Assembly (NCBI RefSeq): GCF_019550915.1 | Contig: NZ_JAHWCI010000009.1 | Span: 62,001-126,000 of the forward strand | Length of the DNA stretch: 64,000 nucleotides | Direction: 5' to 3' | From: Mumia sp. zg.B17 | GTDB taxonomy: Bacteria; Actinomycetota; Actinomycetes; Propionibacteriales; Nocardioidaceae | Shown here: positions 48,337 to 57,281 of the stretch, piece after piece | Layout of the letters: every line of letters starts with the position of its first letter | How positions within the stretch are numbered: the first letter of the stretch is position 1 | Program-made: the position numbers and the translations under genes | The notes under the pieces: model-generated | What the model was told of the DNA's origin: nothing | Seen by the model: the letters and a program-made list of their open reading frames with translations, nothing else | The model's database searches: none

Positions 48337-48375
48337 CGAACGGCGCGGCCCCGACCAGGGGGACCGCGCCGTTCG
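48337..48375. terminator. Bidirectional hairpin terminator
   Basis: A 12-bp stem CGAACGGCGCGG with its complement, extended by an inner CCCC/GGGG pairing, lies between the convergent M15 peptidase and ino1. Confidence 0.8.
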
Positions 48376-48430
48376 TGGGAGGTGGTGTCCTGCGCGGGCG
48401 GCCTCGTACCTCGGCCGACCGCTGCGCTCG

Positions 48431-49522
48431 CTAGCGCTCTTCGTCTCCGGCGATGAAGGCTTCGAGCATCTTGCGTCCCAGGTCATCGGGGCGCTGGACC
48501 GGCGGCGACTTCATCAGGTAGGACGACGCCGAGATCAGCGCGCCACCGATGCCACGGTCCTTGGCGATCTTGGCGGCACGGATCGCGTCGATGATGATGC
48601 CGGCGGAGTTGGGCGAGTCCCAGACCTCGAGCTTGTACTCGAGGCTGAGGGGCACGTCGCCGAACGCACGACCCTCGAGGCGGACGTAGGCCCACTTGCG
48701 GTCGTCGAGCCACTGGACGTAGTCCGACGGGCCGATGTGGACGTTCTTGTCGTCGACCTTGCCGGCCAGCGGGCCGGTGAGGTTCGAGGTGACGGCCTGG
48801 GTCTTGGAGACCTTCTTGGACTCCAGGCGATCGCGCTCGAGCATGTTCTTGAAGTCCATGTTGCCGCCGACGTTCAGCTGGTACGTCCGGTCCAGCGTGA
48901 CCCCGCGGTCCTCGAACAGCTTGGCCATCACGCGGTGGGTGATGGTGGCGCCGACCTGGCTCTTGATGTCGTCGCCGATGATCGGGACGCCGGCGTCCTC
49001 GAACTTCTTGGCCCACTCGGGGTCGGAGGCGATGAACACGGGCAGCGCGTTGACGAACGCCACGCCCGCGTCGATCGCGCACTGCGCGTAGAACTTGTCC
49101 GCCTGCTCCGAGCCCACCGGCAGGTAGGACACCAGGACGTCGGCGCCGGTGTCCTTGAGGACCTGCACGACGTCGACGGGATCGGCGTCGGACTGGTCGA
49201 TGGTCTCGAGGTAGTACTTGCCGAGGCCGTCGAGCGTCGGGCCACGCTGCACGGTCACGCCCAGGGGCGGCACGTCGCAGATCTTGATCGTGTTGTTCTC
49301 GCTGGCCTGCGTGGCCTCGGCGAGATCGAACCCGACCTTCTTGGCATCGACGTCGAAGGCGGCGACGAACTCGACGTCCTTGACGTGGTAGTCACCGAAC
49401 TGGACGTGCATGAGACCGGGGACGGCCCCCTCGGGGTCCGCGTCCTTGTAGTACTCCACGCCCTGGATGAGCGACGTGGCGCAGTTGCCGACGCCCACGA
49501 TCGCTACGCGTACCGAACCCAT
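48431..49522 (-). CDS. ino1: Inositol-3-phosphate synthase
   Basis: A 363-residue NAD-dependent enzyme converting glucose 6-phosphate to 1L-myo-inositol 1-phosphate, the first step to inositol, phosphatidylinositol and mycothiol in actinobacteria. The NAD-binding start is [21 protein letters not shown]; other family segments include [33 protein letters not shown] and the active-site [13 protein letters not shown]. It lies downstream of the padR gene on the same strand with a 42-base gap. This padR-ino1 arrangement matches mycobacteria (Rv0047c-Rv0046c), so PadR may control ino1. Confidence 0.96.
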   Translation of the reverse strand: MGSVRVAIVGVGNCATSLIQGVEYYKDADPEGAVPGLMHVQFGDYHVKDVEFVAAFDVDAKKVGFDLAEATQASENNTIKICDVPPLGVTVQRGPTLDGLGKYYLETIDQSDADPVDVVQVLKDTGADVLVSYLPVGSEQADKFYAQCAIDAGVAFVNALPVFIASDPEWAKKFEDAGVPIIGDDIKSQVGATITHRVMAKLFEDRGVTLDRTYQLNVGGNMDFKNMLERDRLESKKVSKTQAVTSNLTGPLAGKVDDKNVHIGPSDYVQWLDDRKWAYVRLEGRAFGDVPLSLEYKLEVWDSPNSAGIIIDAIRAAKIAKDRGIGGALISASSYLMKSPPVQRPDDLGRKMLEAFIAGDEER

Positions 49523-49564
49523 GGGGTTCCTCCTCCTCGGGGTCTCGCGACCCCGTCTCTCGTC

Positions 49565-50173
49565 CTATCCGCCGTGGTGGGGCGGGATGGTGGTGTTGGT
49601 CGGGCCCTCCGGCTCGTCGCCCGGCGGCCTGCCGGACCGCTCCGCGTCGATCAGTCCCGTCAGCCAGCGCACCTCGCGCTCGACCGACTCCAGCCCGTGA
49701 CGCTGCAGCTCGAGCGTGTAGGCGTCGAGGCGCTCGCGGCGCTTCTGTGCCGCGGTCCGGACGCGTTCGAGCCGCTCCTCGAGACGACTCCGTCGTCCCT
49801 CGAGGATGCGCACACGGGTCCGGGAGTCCGTGCGCGCGAAGAAAGCGAAGTGGATGCCGAAGGTCTCGTCCTCCCATGACGAGGGGCCCGGCGCCGCCAG
49901 CAGGTCGGCGAAGTGCTCCTTGCCCTCAGCGGTGAGGCGATAGACGATCTTGCCCCGTCGTCCCCGGTTCGCTGCCGTGTCGGCAGGCTCGTCGGCGACG
50001 ATGTAGCCCTTCTTGCCGAGTGCCTTGAGGCAGGGGTAGAGCGTGCCGTACGACAGCACCCTCGACCACCCCAGAAGGGCATTGAGCTCCTTGCGGAGCT
50101 CGTAACCGTGCATCGGCGTGTCGTGGAGCAGCCCCAGAACGGCGAACTCGAGTGCAGCTCCGCGCCTGGCCAC
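49565..50173 (-). CDS. PadR-family transcriptional regulator
   Basis: A 202-residue regulator. The N-terminal winged helix (about 6-85, LEFAVLGLLHDTPMHGYELRKEL and LSYGTLYPCLKALGKKGYI) is the PadR fold; the C-terminal half is helical (VRILEGRRSRLEERLERVR), a dimerisation element of the PadR subfamily 1 or 2 type. It probably binds the dyad at 50221-50239, just upstream, and so controls itself and ino1, and perhaps the divergent ponA. The inducer is unknown. It starts at GTG 50173, with GGAGAG nearby. Confidence 0.92.
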   Translation of the reverse strand: MARRGAALEFAVLGLLHDTPMHGYELRKELNALLGWSRVLSYGTLYPCLKALGKKGYIVADEPADTAANRGRRGKIVYRLTAEGKEHFADLLAAPGPSSWEDETFGIHFAFFARTDSRTRVRILEGRRSRLEERLERVRTAAQKRRERLDAYTLELQRHGLESVEREVRWLTGLIDAERSGRPPGDEPEGPTNTTIPPHHGG

Positions 50174-50220
50174 GACAACTCCTCTCCACGCTCACGTCGA
50201 GGCAGTGAGGCGACGACGAG

Positions 50221-50239
50221 ATATATCGTGCCGATACAT
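50221..50239. promoter_or_regulatory. Candidate PadR operator
   Basis: ATATATCG TGC CGATACAT is a 19-base dyad with one mismatched pair, centred in the padR-ponA divergent gap 48 bases from the padR start. The sequence of the arms (ATRTATCG / CGATACAT) fits PadR operators, which are often built from ATGT/ACAT. Confidence 0.5.
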
Positions 50240-50284
50240 CGAACTGATGTCAACCTGCGCTGGGACGGCGGTGGGGTTTTGGAT

Positions 50285-50320
50285 CGACCCACCCATTGGG
50301 CACACTTGGCCGGTGGGTCG
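50285..50320 (+). promoter_or_regulatory. Stem-loop in the ponA leader
   Basis: A perfect 9-bp stem CGACCCACC with its complement surrounds an 18-base loop between padR and ponA. A weaker CCTGC...GCAGG hairpin lies nearer the ponA start. Regulation is unproven. Confidence 0.3.
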
Positions 50321-50402
50321 CGTCTCGTACGTGGTCCTGACGGCCTTGCCTGCACTCAGGGCAGGTCCCTCCCCCGGAAGCAACACTTGAGGAGTACGAC
50401 GC

Positions 50403-52682
50403 GTGGCGGACCAGTCGCACGGCCGACCCGTGACCCCACGCTCGCGGAGGGCCGAGCCCTCTTCGAGTGGTTCCCGCGCCCGTCGCGCCGACCCGGCTGG
50501 TGAGGGCGACAAGCCGACGAAGCCGCTGTGGCGCCGCATCGTGAAGTGGGCGCTGATCACCGGCGTGATCTTGTTCGTCCTGGCGATCGCGGGTCTCTAC
50601 TTCGCCTATCGGTCGGTGGCGATCCCGAGCGCCAACGCGGAGTTCCTCACGCAGACCACGAAGGTCTACTACTCCGACGGCAAGCACAAGATCGGCGACT
50701 TCCAGACCCAGAACCGGACCTCGATCGACTTCGAGGACATGCCGGAGACGATCAAGTCGGCCGTCATCGCCGCCGAGGACCGCAGCTTCTACTCCAACCA
50801 GGGTCTCGACTTCAAGGGCATCGCGCGCGCACTGCGTAACAACGCGACGTCGGAGACGACCTCCGGCGGATCGACGATCACCCAGCAGTACGTCAAGGTC
50901 CTCTACCTGACGCAGGAACGCACCATGGCCCGCAAGGTCAAGGAGGCGTTCCTCTCGATCAAGGTGCACAACCAGATGTCGAAGGAGGAGATCCTCGAGG
51001 GCTACCTCAACACGATCTACTTCGGCAACGGCGCGTACGGCGTCGAGGCGGCGTCGCAGACCTACTTCGGCCACAAGGCAGCAAAGCTGACCGCACCCCA
51101 GGCCGCCCTCCTCTCCTCGGTCATCAACAACCCGAGCGCCTTCGACCCCTACGACGAGGACGACCGCGATCGTCTGATGTCGCGCTACACCTACGTGCTC
51201 GGCGGGATGGAGAAGACCGGGGCGATCACCTCCGACGAGTTCGCGTCGTACTCCGCCAAGCTCCCCAAGGTGAAGAAGAAGGCGGAGTCGAACCGCTTCG
51301 GCGGCACCAAGGGCTTCCTCCTGCGGCTCACCGAGCAGCAGCTCAAGCAGGAGGGCCTCAGCGACGCCCAGATCACCGGCGGTGGTCTCAAGGTCGTCAC
51401 GACGTTCGACTACAAGGCGCAGAAGGCGGCCGTCGAGACGGTCAAGGAGATGAAGCCGGACGGCCTCAAGCAGCTCAACGTCGCGCTGTCCTCCGTCGAT
51501 CCCGCGACCGGTGCGCTGCGCGCGATGTACGGCGGCTCCAACTACCTCAAGAGCCAGCTCAACTGGGCGATGCTCGGGTCGCAGCCGGGATCGTCGTTCA
51601 AGCCGTTCGCGGTGGCGGCAGCGCTCAGCGACGGCTACAGCCTCAAGACGCAGCTCAACGGCTCGTCGCCGCTGCGCCTCGAGAACGGCGCCGAGATCGA
51701 GAACCAGGGTGACTCGGGCGGCAAGTCCTTCGGGCCTGTCTCCCTCGAGGCCGCGACCAAGGACTCGGTCAACACCGCCTTCGTCGACCTCACCTACGAC
51801 GTGATGGACGACGGAGGCCAGAAGACGATCGACGCGGCGCGCAAGGCCGGCATCTCCGACACCGCCGCGAAGCGGTACGACCCCAGCGTGGCGGTCGTCT
51901 CGCTCGGATACGCGCCCGTTCCCAACGTCGAGATGGCCGCCGCCTACGCCACCTTCGCCAACAACGGCAAGCAGAACGACTGGTACGTCATCGAGCGCGT
52001 GACCGACCGCAGCGGCGAGGACGTCGTCCGACACCAGGTCGCCCCGAAGCGGGCCTTCTCCGCGGCGGTCTCCGCCGACGTGACGAAGGCGCTCCAGGAG
52101 GTCGTGGGCGAGGGCAGCGGCACGAACGGCCGCACCATGTGCCCGACCGCCGGCAAGACCGGCACAGCGACGTTCCAGAAGACCGAGAAGGGCAAAGAGG
52201 TCGGCGACGCCCACGTCTCCAGCTCGTGGTTCGTCGGCTACACACCCAAGCTCGCCACCGCGGTGATGTACGTCCGCGGCAAGAACGGCAACGAGGCCCT
52301 CAACGGCTACATGCCGACGTTCTACGGCGGCCAGTACCCCGCCAAGACCTTCGCCAGCTTCATGGACAAGGTGCTCGACGGCGACGAGTGCGGCGAGTTC
52401 CCCGAGCCGGCCAACATCAAGTCGACCAAGGGCAAGACGTACGTCCCGCAGCCCACGGCGACGCCGGAGACGGAGAAGCCGCGCCCCGAGCGGCCGACCC
52501 GCCCGCCGCGTCCGAACCGCCCGCCGCGCCCGACGGAGCCCGAGCCGACGCTCCCCACCGAGCCCACCATGCCCACCGAGCCCACCATGCCGACCATGCC
52601 GACCATGCCGACGGAGCCCCCTGAGGAGACCGGCGGTCCCGGTGGCGGTGGCGGTCCCGGTGGCGGCGGATTCGGCGACTGA
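50403..52682 (+). CDS. ponA: Bifunctional class A penicillin-binding protein (PonA1-like)
   Basis: A 759-residue transglycosylase/transpeptidase that polymerises and cross-links peptidoglycan. After a basic cytosolic tail (about 1-48) comes a membrane helix (about 49-70), then the GT51 domain with its catalytic glutamate motif AAEDRSFYSNQG, GGSTITQQ and the YLNTIYFGNGAYGVEAAS stretch. The transpeptidase has GSSFKP (SxxK), SVN (SxN) and KTGTA. The C-terminus (about 690-759) is Pro/Thr/Glu-rich with short tandem repeats and a Gly-rich end, probably a wall-spanning region. The ponA and following GT87-like gene correspond to Rv0050-Rv0051. Confidence 0.96.
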   Translation: MADQSHGRPVTPRSRRAEPSSSGSRARRADPAGEGDKPTKPLWRRIVKWALITGVILFVLAIAGLYFAYRSVAIPSANAEFLTQTTKVYYSDGKHKIGDFQTQNRTSIDFEDMPETIKSAVIAAEDRSFYSNQGLDFKGIARALRNNATSETTSGGSTITQQYVKVLYLTQERTMARKVKEAFLSIKVHNQMSKEEILEGYLNTIYFGNGAYGVEAASQTYFGHKAAKLTAPQAALLSSVINNPSAFDPYDEDDRDRLMSRYTYVLGGMEKTGAITSDEFASYSAKLPKVKKKAESNRFGGTKGFLLRLTEQQLKQEGLSDAQITGGGLKVVTTFDYKAQKAAVETVKEMKPDGLKQLNVALSSVDPATGALRAMYGGSNYLKSQLNWAMLGSQPGSSFKPFAVAAALSDGYSLKTQLNGSSPLRLENGAEIENQGDSGGKSFGPVSLEAATKDSVNTAFVDLTYDVMDDGGQKTIDAARKAGISDTAAKRYDPSVAVVSLGYAPVPNVEMAAAYATFANNGKQNDWYVIERVTDRSGEDVVRHQVAPKRAFSAAVSADVTKALQEVVGEGSGTNGRTMCPTAGKTGTATFQKTEKGKEVGDAHVSSSWFVGYTPKLATAVMYVRGKNGNEALNGYMPTFYGGQYPAKTFASFMDKVLDGDECGEFPEPANIKSTKGKTYVPQPTATPETEKPRPERPTRPPRPNRPPRPTEPEPTLPTEPTMPTEPTMPTMPTMPTEPPEETGGPGGGGGPGGGGFGD
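52554..52607 (+). repeat. Tandem repeats in the ponA tail
   Basis: Two copies of the 18-mer CCCACCGAGCCCACCATG are followed by two copies of the 9-mer CCGACCATG. They encode PTEPTM and PTM repeats in the extracellular C-terminal tail of the class A PBP, so unit number may vary between strains. Confidence 0.85.
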
Positions 52683-52684
52683 CC

Positions 52685-54073
52685 ATGGCGGAGCCGGCGG
52701 GGGGGCGGGTCCGACCGAACCGCTGGTGGACCCCGCTCCGGATCCTGCTGGCGACCGCCGTCCTCGTCGGGACGCTCGGCCTCGTCACCAAGACGCCCTG
52801 CGCGGTCGCGGACGGTGAGCGCTGGTTCTCCACGAGCCCGGTCCCGGCGGGGGCGTCGTACTCGCGGCTGTGCGCGAGCGAGCTTCCCGGAGAGTACGTG
52901 ACCACGGGCCTCGCCGAGGGCGTCCTCCCGTGGTCCGACGACGGCGGGCGGTGGCCGGTCAACGCGGTGACGGTGCCCGTCGGCATCCTGCAGTACGGCG
53001 CAGCCTCGCTGGTCCAGGCCGTGACCGGTGCCGACCGTGCCGACCGCGGCGGCCGGGACCCGGACACGGTCCGGCAGGAGCCCGAGGTCCGCCGGGAGGC
53101 CGTCGCGTATACCGGCGTGGTCGCGCTCGGTTCGCTGCTCGCGCTGCTCCTCGCGCTCGTGGCGCTCGCCCGAGCCGCGCGTCGATCGCGCGTGCACGAC
53201 GCCCTGCGCCCCTGGCCGACGTGGTCCGACCCCACGCTCTCGCTGATGCCGTTGGCGGCCTCGCCGGTGGTCGCGCTCTTGCTGGGGGTGGGCTGGGACC
53301 TCGTCGGGGTCGCCCTCGTCGCCTTCGGGCTCGCGGTCTGGACGTCGGGGCGGGCGCGTACGGCGGGTGTCATCCTCGCGGTCGCGACGCTCACCGCGTG
53401 GTGGCCGATCGTGGTTCTGGTCGCCCTGGCGGCCACGGCGCTCGTCCGGCACGCGCCTGCGGCCGGCCGGCTTATCGGGGTCGCGGCCGTGACCCTCGCG
53501 GTCGGCGGGCTGGCGTCGTACGTCGCCTCGTCGGGCGACGCCCTGACCGAGGTGGTCCGGCGGTGGCTCTATCGCGACGACGGAGTGGGATCGATCTGGG
53601 CGGTGCTGCGTGAGCTGGGTGCCGAACCCTCGACCGTCGCCGTCGCGGCGGTGGTGATCGGCGTCTCCGCCTTCGCGACCTCGCTCATGTTCCTCTACGC
53701 AGCCCGATCCGGTGACGTCGACCAGACCGCCCGCTACGCCTTCGGTCTCCTGGCGGCGCTGCTGCTGGTCGGCACGACGTACGCTCCGGGCTACGCCCTG
53801 TGGCTGCTCCCGCTCGCCGTGCTGGCGCACCCCGTGTGGCGCGACCTCCTGTGGTGGCAGGCGGCGGAGGTCTTCCTGGTCGTGGCGACCTGGTGGCACC
53901 TGGGCGACTCGACGAAGGCCGTCGACGGCTCACCCGACCTGGTGTACGTCGCGGCGATCGTGCTGCACGTCGTCGCGACGGTCTGGCTCGTCGCCCGGAT
54001 GCAGATCACCGCTGCCGGCGGCGGCGTAGCGGCGGCCCAGGAGCCTGACGTGCTCGACCAGCTCGGGCGGTGA
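52685..54073 (+). CDS. Integral membrane protein, GT87/mannosyltransferase-like
   Basis: A 462-residue multi-pass protein with about nine to ten hydrophobic segments and an extracellular loop after the first helix (about 36-140). The overall pattern matches the conserved membrane protein next to ponA1 in mycobacteria (Rv0051), related to the DUF2029/GT87 polyprenol-phosphate-mannose glycosyltransferases. I do not see a clear catalytic Asp motif, so enzyme function is inferred. ATG 52685 lies 2 bases after the ponA stop, implying cotranscription. Its end overlaps the convergent WYL regulator by 144 bases. Confidence 0.75.
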   Translation: MAEPAGGRVRPNRWWTPLRILLATAVLVGTLGLVTKTPCAVADGERWFSTSPVPAGASYSRLCASELPGEYVTTGLAEGVLPWSDDGGRWPVNAVTVPVGILQYGAASLVQAVTGADRADRGGRDPDTVRQEPEVRREAVAYTGVVALGSLLALLLALVALARAARRSRVHDALRPWPTWSDPTLSLMPLAASPVVALLLGVGWDLVGVALVAFGLAVWTSGRARTAGVILAVATLTAWWPIVVLVALAATALVRHAPAAGRLIGVAAVTLAVGGLASYVASSGDALTEVVRRWLYRDDGVGSIWAVLRELGAEPSTVAVAAVVIGVSAFATSLMFLYAARSGDVDQTARYAFGLLAALLLVGTTYAPGYALWLLPLAVLAHPVWRDLLWWQAAEVFLVVATWWHLGDSTKAVDGSPDLVYVAAIVLHVVATVWLVARMQITAAGGGVAAAQEPDVLDQLGR

Positions 54074-54958
54074 GTCGACCGAGAAGTCGAGCCCGAGCAT
54101 CCCGACGTACACGGCGAGGATCTCGATGCTGTCGGCGCCGGTGACGAGGACGCACGTCTGCTCGTCGACGGCCTCCACGACCCCGACCGCGTCGTTGATG
54201 CGGGCACGGACCTCCTCGGCCGCTGCGGCGACGGTGACGCGGGCGTGCACCGACCAGCCTGCGGCAGCGACCTCCCTCACCACGAACGCGGTGTAGTCCC
54301 GTTCGTCCATCGGACGCGGGCCGAACCGTGGTTGCGGCATCGTGCTGATCTCCGCCCAGTCGATCCGCAGCGCCCGCCACGCACCGCCAGGGACCTCTCG
54401 GGCGACGAGGTACCACCGCCGCTGCCAGGTGACGACACGGTACGGCTCCACGTCGAGCCGTTCGCCCTCGTACACGAGGCGGAGCTGCTCCTGGTCCCTG
54501 ATCGCATCGGTGAGGCGTGAGAGGACCGCGGGGTCGATCTCGGGGTCCTCCACGTTGCTGTCGGTGTTGACGGGTCCGGCGCTGAGCGCGCTGGTCACCG
54601 TCGCGACCCGGCGGCGGAGACGGTCGGGCAGGACCTGCTCGAGCTTCGCGAGGGCACTCGCGCTGCTCTCCTCGATGCCGGCCACGCCGCTGGCGGTCCG
54701 TAGGCCGATCGCGACGGCGACCGCCTCGGCGTCATCAAGGAGCAGCGGGGGGAGCTTCGCTCCAGGGCCGAGCCGGTAGCCGCCCGCCGGACCGCGGGCA
54801 CCCTCGACGGGATATCCCAGCTCCCGCAGGCGGTCCATGTCGTGGCGGATCGTGCGAGGGGTGACCTGGAGGCGCTCCGCGAGCTCGGGGCCGGACCACG
54901 CGGGTCGCGACTGGAGGAGGCCGAGAAGGGCGAGCAGCCGGGCTGACGTCTCCAACAT
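53930..54958 (-). CDS. WYL-domain transcriptional regulator
   Basis: A 342-residue regulator. The N-terminal HTH (about 2-60) reads LLALLGLLQSRPAWSGPELAERLQVTPRTIRHDMDRLRELGYPVEG; the WYL part (about 130-315) carries QRRWYLVAREVPGGAWRALRIDW, the WYL signature. WYL regulators respond to nucleic-acid or other ligands. I prefer ATG 54958 with GGGAGG nine bases upstream. It is divergent from an epoxide hydrolase gene and probably controls it through the dyad at 54973-54988. The C-terminal about 35 residues (HPGDEPDRRDDVQHDRRD) run antisense through the end of the GT87-like gene and lie past the WYL fold. Confidence 0.9.
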   Translation of the reverse strand: MLETSARLLALLGLLQSRPAWSGPELAERLQVTPRTIRHDMDRLRELGYPVEGARGPAGGYRLGPGAKLPPLLLDDAEAVAVAIGLRTASGVAGIEESSASALAKLEQVLPDRLRRRVATVTSALSAGPVNTDSNVEDPEIDPAVLSRLTDAIRDQEQLRLVYEGERLDVEPYRVVTWQRRWYLVAREVPGGAWRALRIDWAEISTMPQPRFGPRPMDERDYTAFVVREVAAAGWSVHARVTVAAAAEEVRARINDAVGVVEAVDEQTCVLVTGADSIEILAVYVGMLGLDFSVDSPPELVEHVRLLGRRYAAAGSGDLHPGDEPDRRDDVQHDRRDVHQVG

Positions 54959-54972
54959 TCTCCGCATCCTCC

Positions 54973-54988
54973 CAGATTGAGGAATCTG
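54973..54988. promoter_or_regulatory. Candidate operator between WYL regulator and epoxide hydrolase
   Basis: CAGATT GAGG AATCTG is a perfect 6-bp inverted repeat in the 60-base divergent gap. Three copies of CGTCCT (54991, 55002, 55010) follow before the hydrolase start. Operator function is inferred. Confidence 0.5.
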
Positions 54989-55018
54989 ACCGTCCTGAAT
55001 GCGTCCTACCGTCCTTTC

Positions 55019-56161
55019 ATGAGCACCGACGTGAGCGCGAGCGACGCCATCCGAACCTTCCGCATCGACGTCCCGCAGGCGGACCTCGACGACCTCGCCG
55101 CGCGCCTCGAGCGCACGCGGCTCCCGCAGCCAGCCCCTGGCGACGACTGGCACTACGGCGTCCCCAACGCCTATCTCCGCGAGGTCGTCGAGCAGTGGCG
55201 CCACGCCTTCGACTGGCGCGAGGTGGAGAGCCGGATCAACACCTACGACCAGTTCCTGACCGAGATCGACGGTCAGACGATCCATTTCCTGCACGTCCGG
55301 TCGGCCGAGAAGGACGCGACGCCGCTCCTGCTCGCGCACACCTACCCGGGCTCCGTGATCGACTTCCTCGACATGATCGACCCGCTGGTCGACCCCGTCT
55401 CGCACGGCGGTCGGGCGGAGGACGCCTTCGACGTCGTCGTGCCCTCGATGCCCGGCTTCGGCTACAGCCTGCCGGTCGTCGACCGGGGGTGGACGATGGC
55501 GCGGGTCGCGGCGGCGTACGACGTGCTCATGCGCCGACTCGGGTACGAGGCGTACGGCGTGCACGGGAGCGACGGTGGCGCGATGGTGTCGCGCGAGCTC
55601 GGCCTGATGCAGCCCGCCGGCTTCCTCGGGCTCCACGTCCTCCAGCTCTTCTCGTTCCCGTCGGGTGACCCGGCCGAGATGGAGGGCTTCGGGCCGAAGG
55701 AGTTCGCGGCGCTGGAGCACATGCAGTGGTTCCAGTCGATGGGCGGCTACAACGCCATGAACGGCTCCCGGCCGCAGACGGTGGCGGTGGGGGTCTCCGA
55801 CTCACCGGTCGGGCAGCTCGCCTGGAACGAGCTGTTCATGTCGTTCGGCAACGGGACCAGCCTCGTGACGACCGAGCAGATCCTCGCCGAGGTCACCTTC
55901 GAGTGGTTGACCAACACGTCGGCGTCGGTCGGGCGCTACCACTTCGAGGAGGCGCGCCGCGACGCCGAGCCGCAGGTGAACCATGCCCGGACGGGAGTGT
56001 CGGTGTTCGCCGACGACTTCCAGACGCTCCGCGCCTTCGCCGACCGCGACAACAGCAACATCGAGCAGTTCACCGAGCACCCCGAAGGCGGGCACTACGC
56101 GATGCTCGAGCGGCCCCAGGTGGTGGTCGACGACCTGCGGACCTTCTTCGCGACGGCCTGA
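55019..56161 (+). CDS. Epoxide hydrolase (EHN-domain alpha/beta hydrolase)
   Basis: A 380-residue epoxide hydrolase. The N-terminal EHN domain (about 8-115) opens with IRTFRIDVPQADLDDLAARLERTRLP, DWHYGVP and LREVVEQWRHAFDWREVE, typical of juvenile-hormone or microsomal-type hydrolases. The alpha/beta core has the nucleophile in GVHGSDGGAM (Asp) and the end GGHYAMLERP with the catalytic His. ATG 55019 is chosen; the frame opens 14 codons earlier with sequence in the divergent promoter. It hydrolyses epoxides to diols; the substrate is unknown. Regulation probably by the WYL protein. Confidence 0.92.
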   Translation: MSTDVSASDAIRTFRIDVPQADLDDLAARLERTRLPQPAPGDDWHYGVPNAYLREVVEQWRHAFDWREVESRINTYDQFLTEIDGQTIHFLHVRSAEKDATPLLLAHTYPGSVIDFLDMIDPLVDPVSHGGRAEDAFDVVVPSMPGFGYSLPVVDRGWTMARVAAAYDVLMRRLGYEAYGVHGSDGGAMVSRELGLMQPAGFLGLHVLQLFSFPSGDPAEMEGFGPKEFAALEHMQWFQSMGGYNAMNGSRPQTVAVGVSDSPVGQLAWNELFMSFGNGTSLVTTEQILAEVTFEWLTNTSASVGRYHFEEARRDAEPQVNHARTGVSVFADDFQTLRAFADRDNSNIEQFTEHPEGGHYAMLERPQVVVDDLRTFFATA

Positions 56162-56170
56162 GCCGTACGA

Positions 56171-56198
56171 CCGGGCCGATCCTCACGGGTCGGCCCGG
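56171..56198. terminator. Bidirectional hairpin terminator
   Basis: A 12-bp stem with one G-T pair (CCGGGCCGATCC / GGGTCGGCCCGG) and a TCAC loop between the convergent epoxide hydrolase and racemase-like genes. Confidence 0.8.
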
Positions 56199-56204
56199 TG
56201 CCGG

Positions 56205-57269
56205 CTAGGGGGCGTCGACGGCGTCGAACGTCGTGGTCGTCATGCGGACGTCGACCTCGACCTCCTCGCCGACCGCCGGCACCGCGACGCCGGCAGGGAC
56301 GAGGATCATGCTCGCCTGCATGTGCGGCGGCTCGACGAACCAGCGCTGCTTGCCGGCGACGGTGAACGGCGACAGCGCGAGACCGGCGGCTCCGAGCCCA
56401 CCCTTCGCCACCGAGGTCGCCCGCTGCTTCATCGTGCTGGCCGAGGTGGGCGCCTCGAGCCCGATGCCGTGCGAGGTCCCGCCGGAAACGATCAGGACGG
56501 TGCCACCGACCGGCATCGGACGTTGGCGGTAGCCGATCCGCTCGCCGCGCTCGACGACGTGGGAGTCGATCACGAGGCCGGTGACGCGGAAGGCGCCACG
56601 GTCTCCGAGCCAGAGCGCGGTGCCGACGCGGGGGCGCACGACGAGTCCCGGGCGACGCTCGGCGAGGGTACGGACCTCACGGTCGGTCAGGTGGGAGACG
56701 GTGAAGACAGGCGTGCCAGAGACGGCGGGTGCGAGCTTCGACGCCTCGAAGGCAGCAGCCCAGCTGTCGGCCTCGGACAGGTTGTCCTCCGAGAGCGGCA
56801 GGTGGATCGAGAACCCGATCAGCCGCAGCCGGCCCAGGTTGTCGGCGACCGACGTCAGCGCGTGCCGGTCGACGCCGTGGCGCGCCATCGAGGTCTCGCC
56901 CTCGACGACGATCCGGGTGCCTTCCGGCGCCTCGGTGCGCAGCAGCTCCAGGTCCTCGACCCGACTGACGGTGTGCACCACGCGCGGGTCGTACATCCGC
57001 TCCGTGCGCACCGTGTCGGCCCAGAACGGGCGCCAGGGGGTCATCACGTGGATGTCGCCGCCGAAGCGGGGGAGGACGTCGACGAGCTCGGCGTACGTCC
57101 CCACCGCGACCGTGTCCGTGCCGAGCCAGTCGGCCCGCCGTGCCAGCGCGCGGTTGCCGAACCCGTACCCGTTGCCCTTGATGACCGGGATGATGCCGTC
57201 GTACAGCTCCGCGGTGCCGCGCAGGTGCGCGCGCCAGCGTTCGCCGTCGACGTGGAGAGTGAGCGTCAT
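56205..57269 (-). CDS. Alanine racemase N-domain-like PLP protein
   Basis: A 354-residue fold-type III PLP enzyme of the alanine racemase family. The PLP lysine is in PVIKGNGYGFGNRALARRA (Lys31) and VEGETSMARHGVD follows the canonical metal-independent fold. The C-terminal part contains VSGGTSHGIGLEAP and is less like classic alanine racemase, so exact substrate is unclear. It lies 12 bases downstream of the FemX-like gene on the same strand; such pairs occur in actinobacteria and suggest a role in peptidoglycan cross-bridge or D-amino-acid supply. Start ATG 57269. Confidence 0.82.
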   Translation of the reverse strand: MTLTLHVDGERWRAHLRGTAELYDGIIPVIKGNGYGFGNRALARRADWLGTDTVAVGTYAELVDVLPRFGGDIHVMTPWRPFWADTVRTERMYDPRVVHTVSRVEDLELLRTEAPEGTRIVVEGETSMARHGVDRHALTSVADNLGRLRLIGFSIHLPLSEDNLSEADSWAAAFEASKLAPAVSGTPVFTVSHLTDREVRTLAERRPGLVVRPRVGTALWLGDRGAFRVTGLVIDSHVVERGERIGYRQRPMPVGGTVLIVSGGTSHGIGLEAPTSASTMKQRATSVAKGGLGAAGLALSPFTVAGKQRWFVEPPHMQASMILVPAGVAVPAVGEEVEVDVRMTTTTFDAVDAP

Positions 57270-57281
57270 GGTCAGCCTTCC

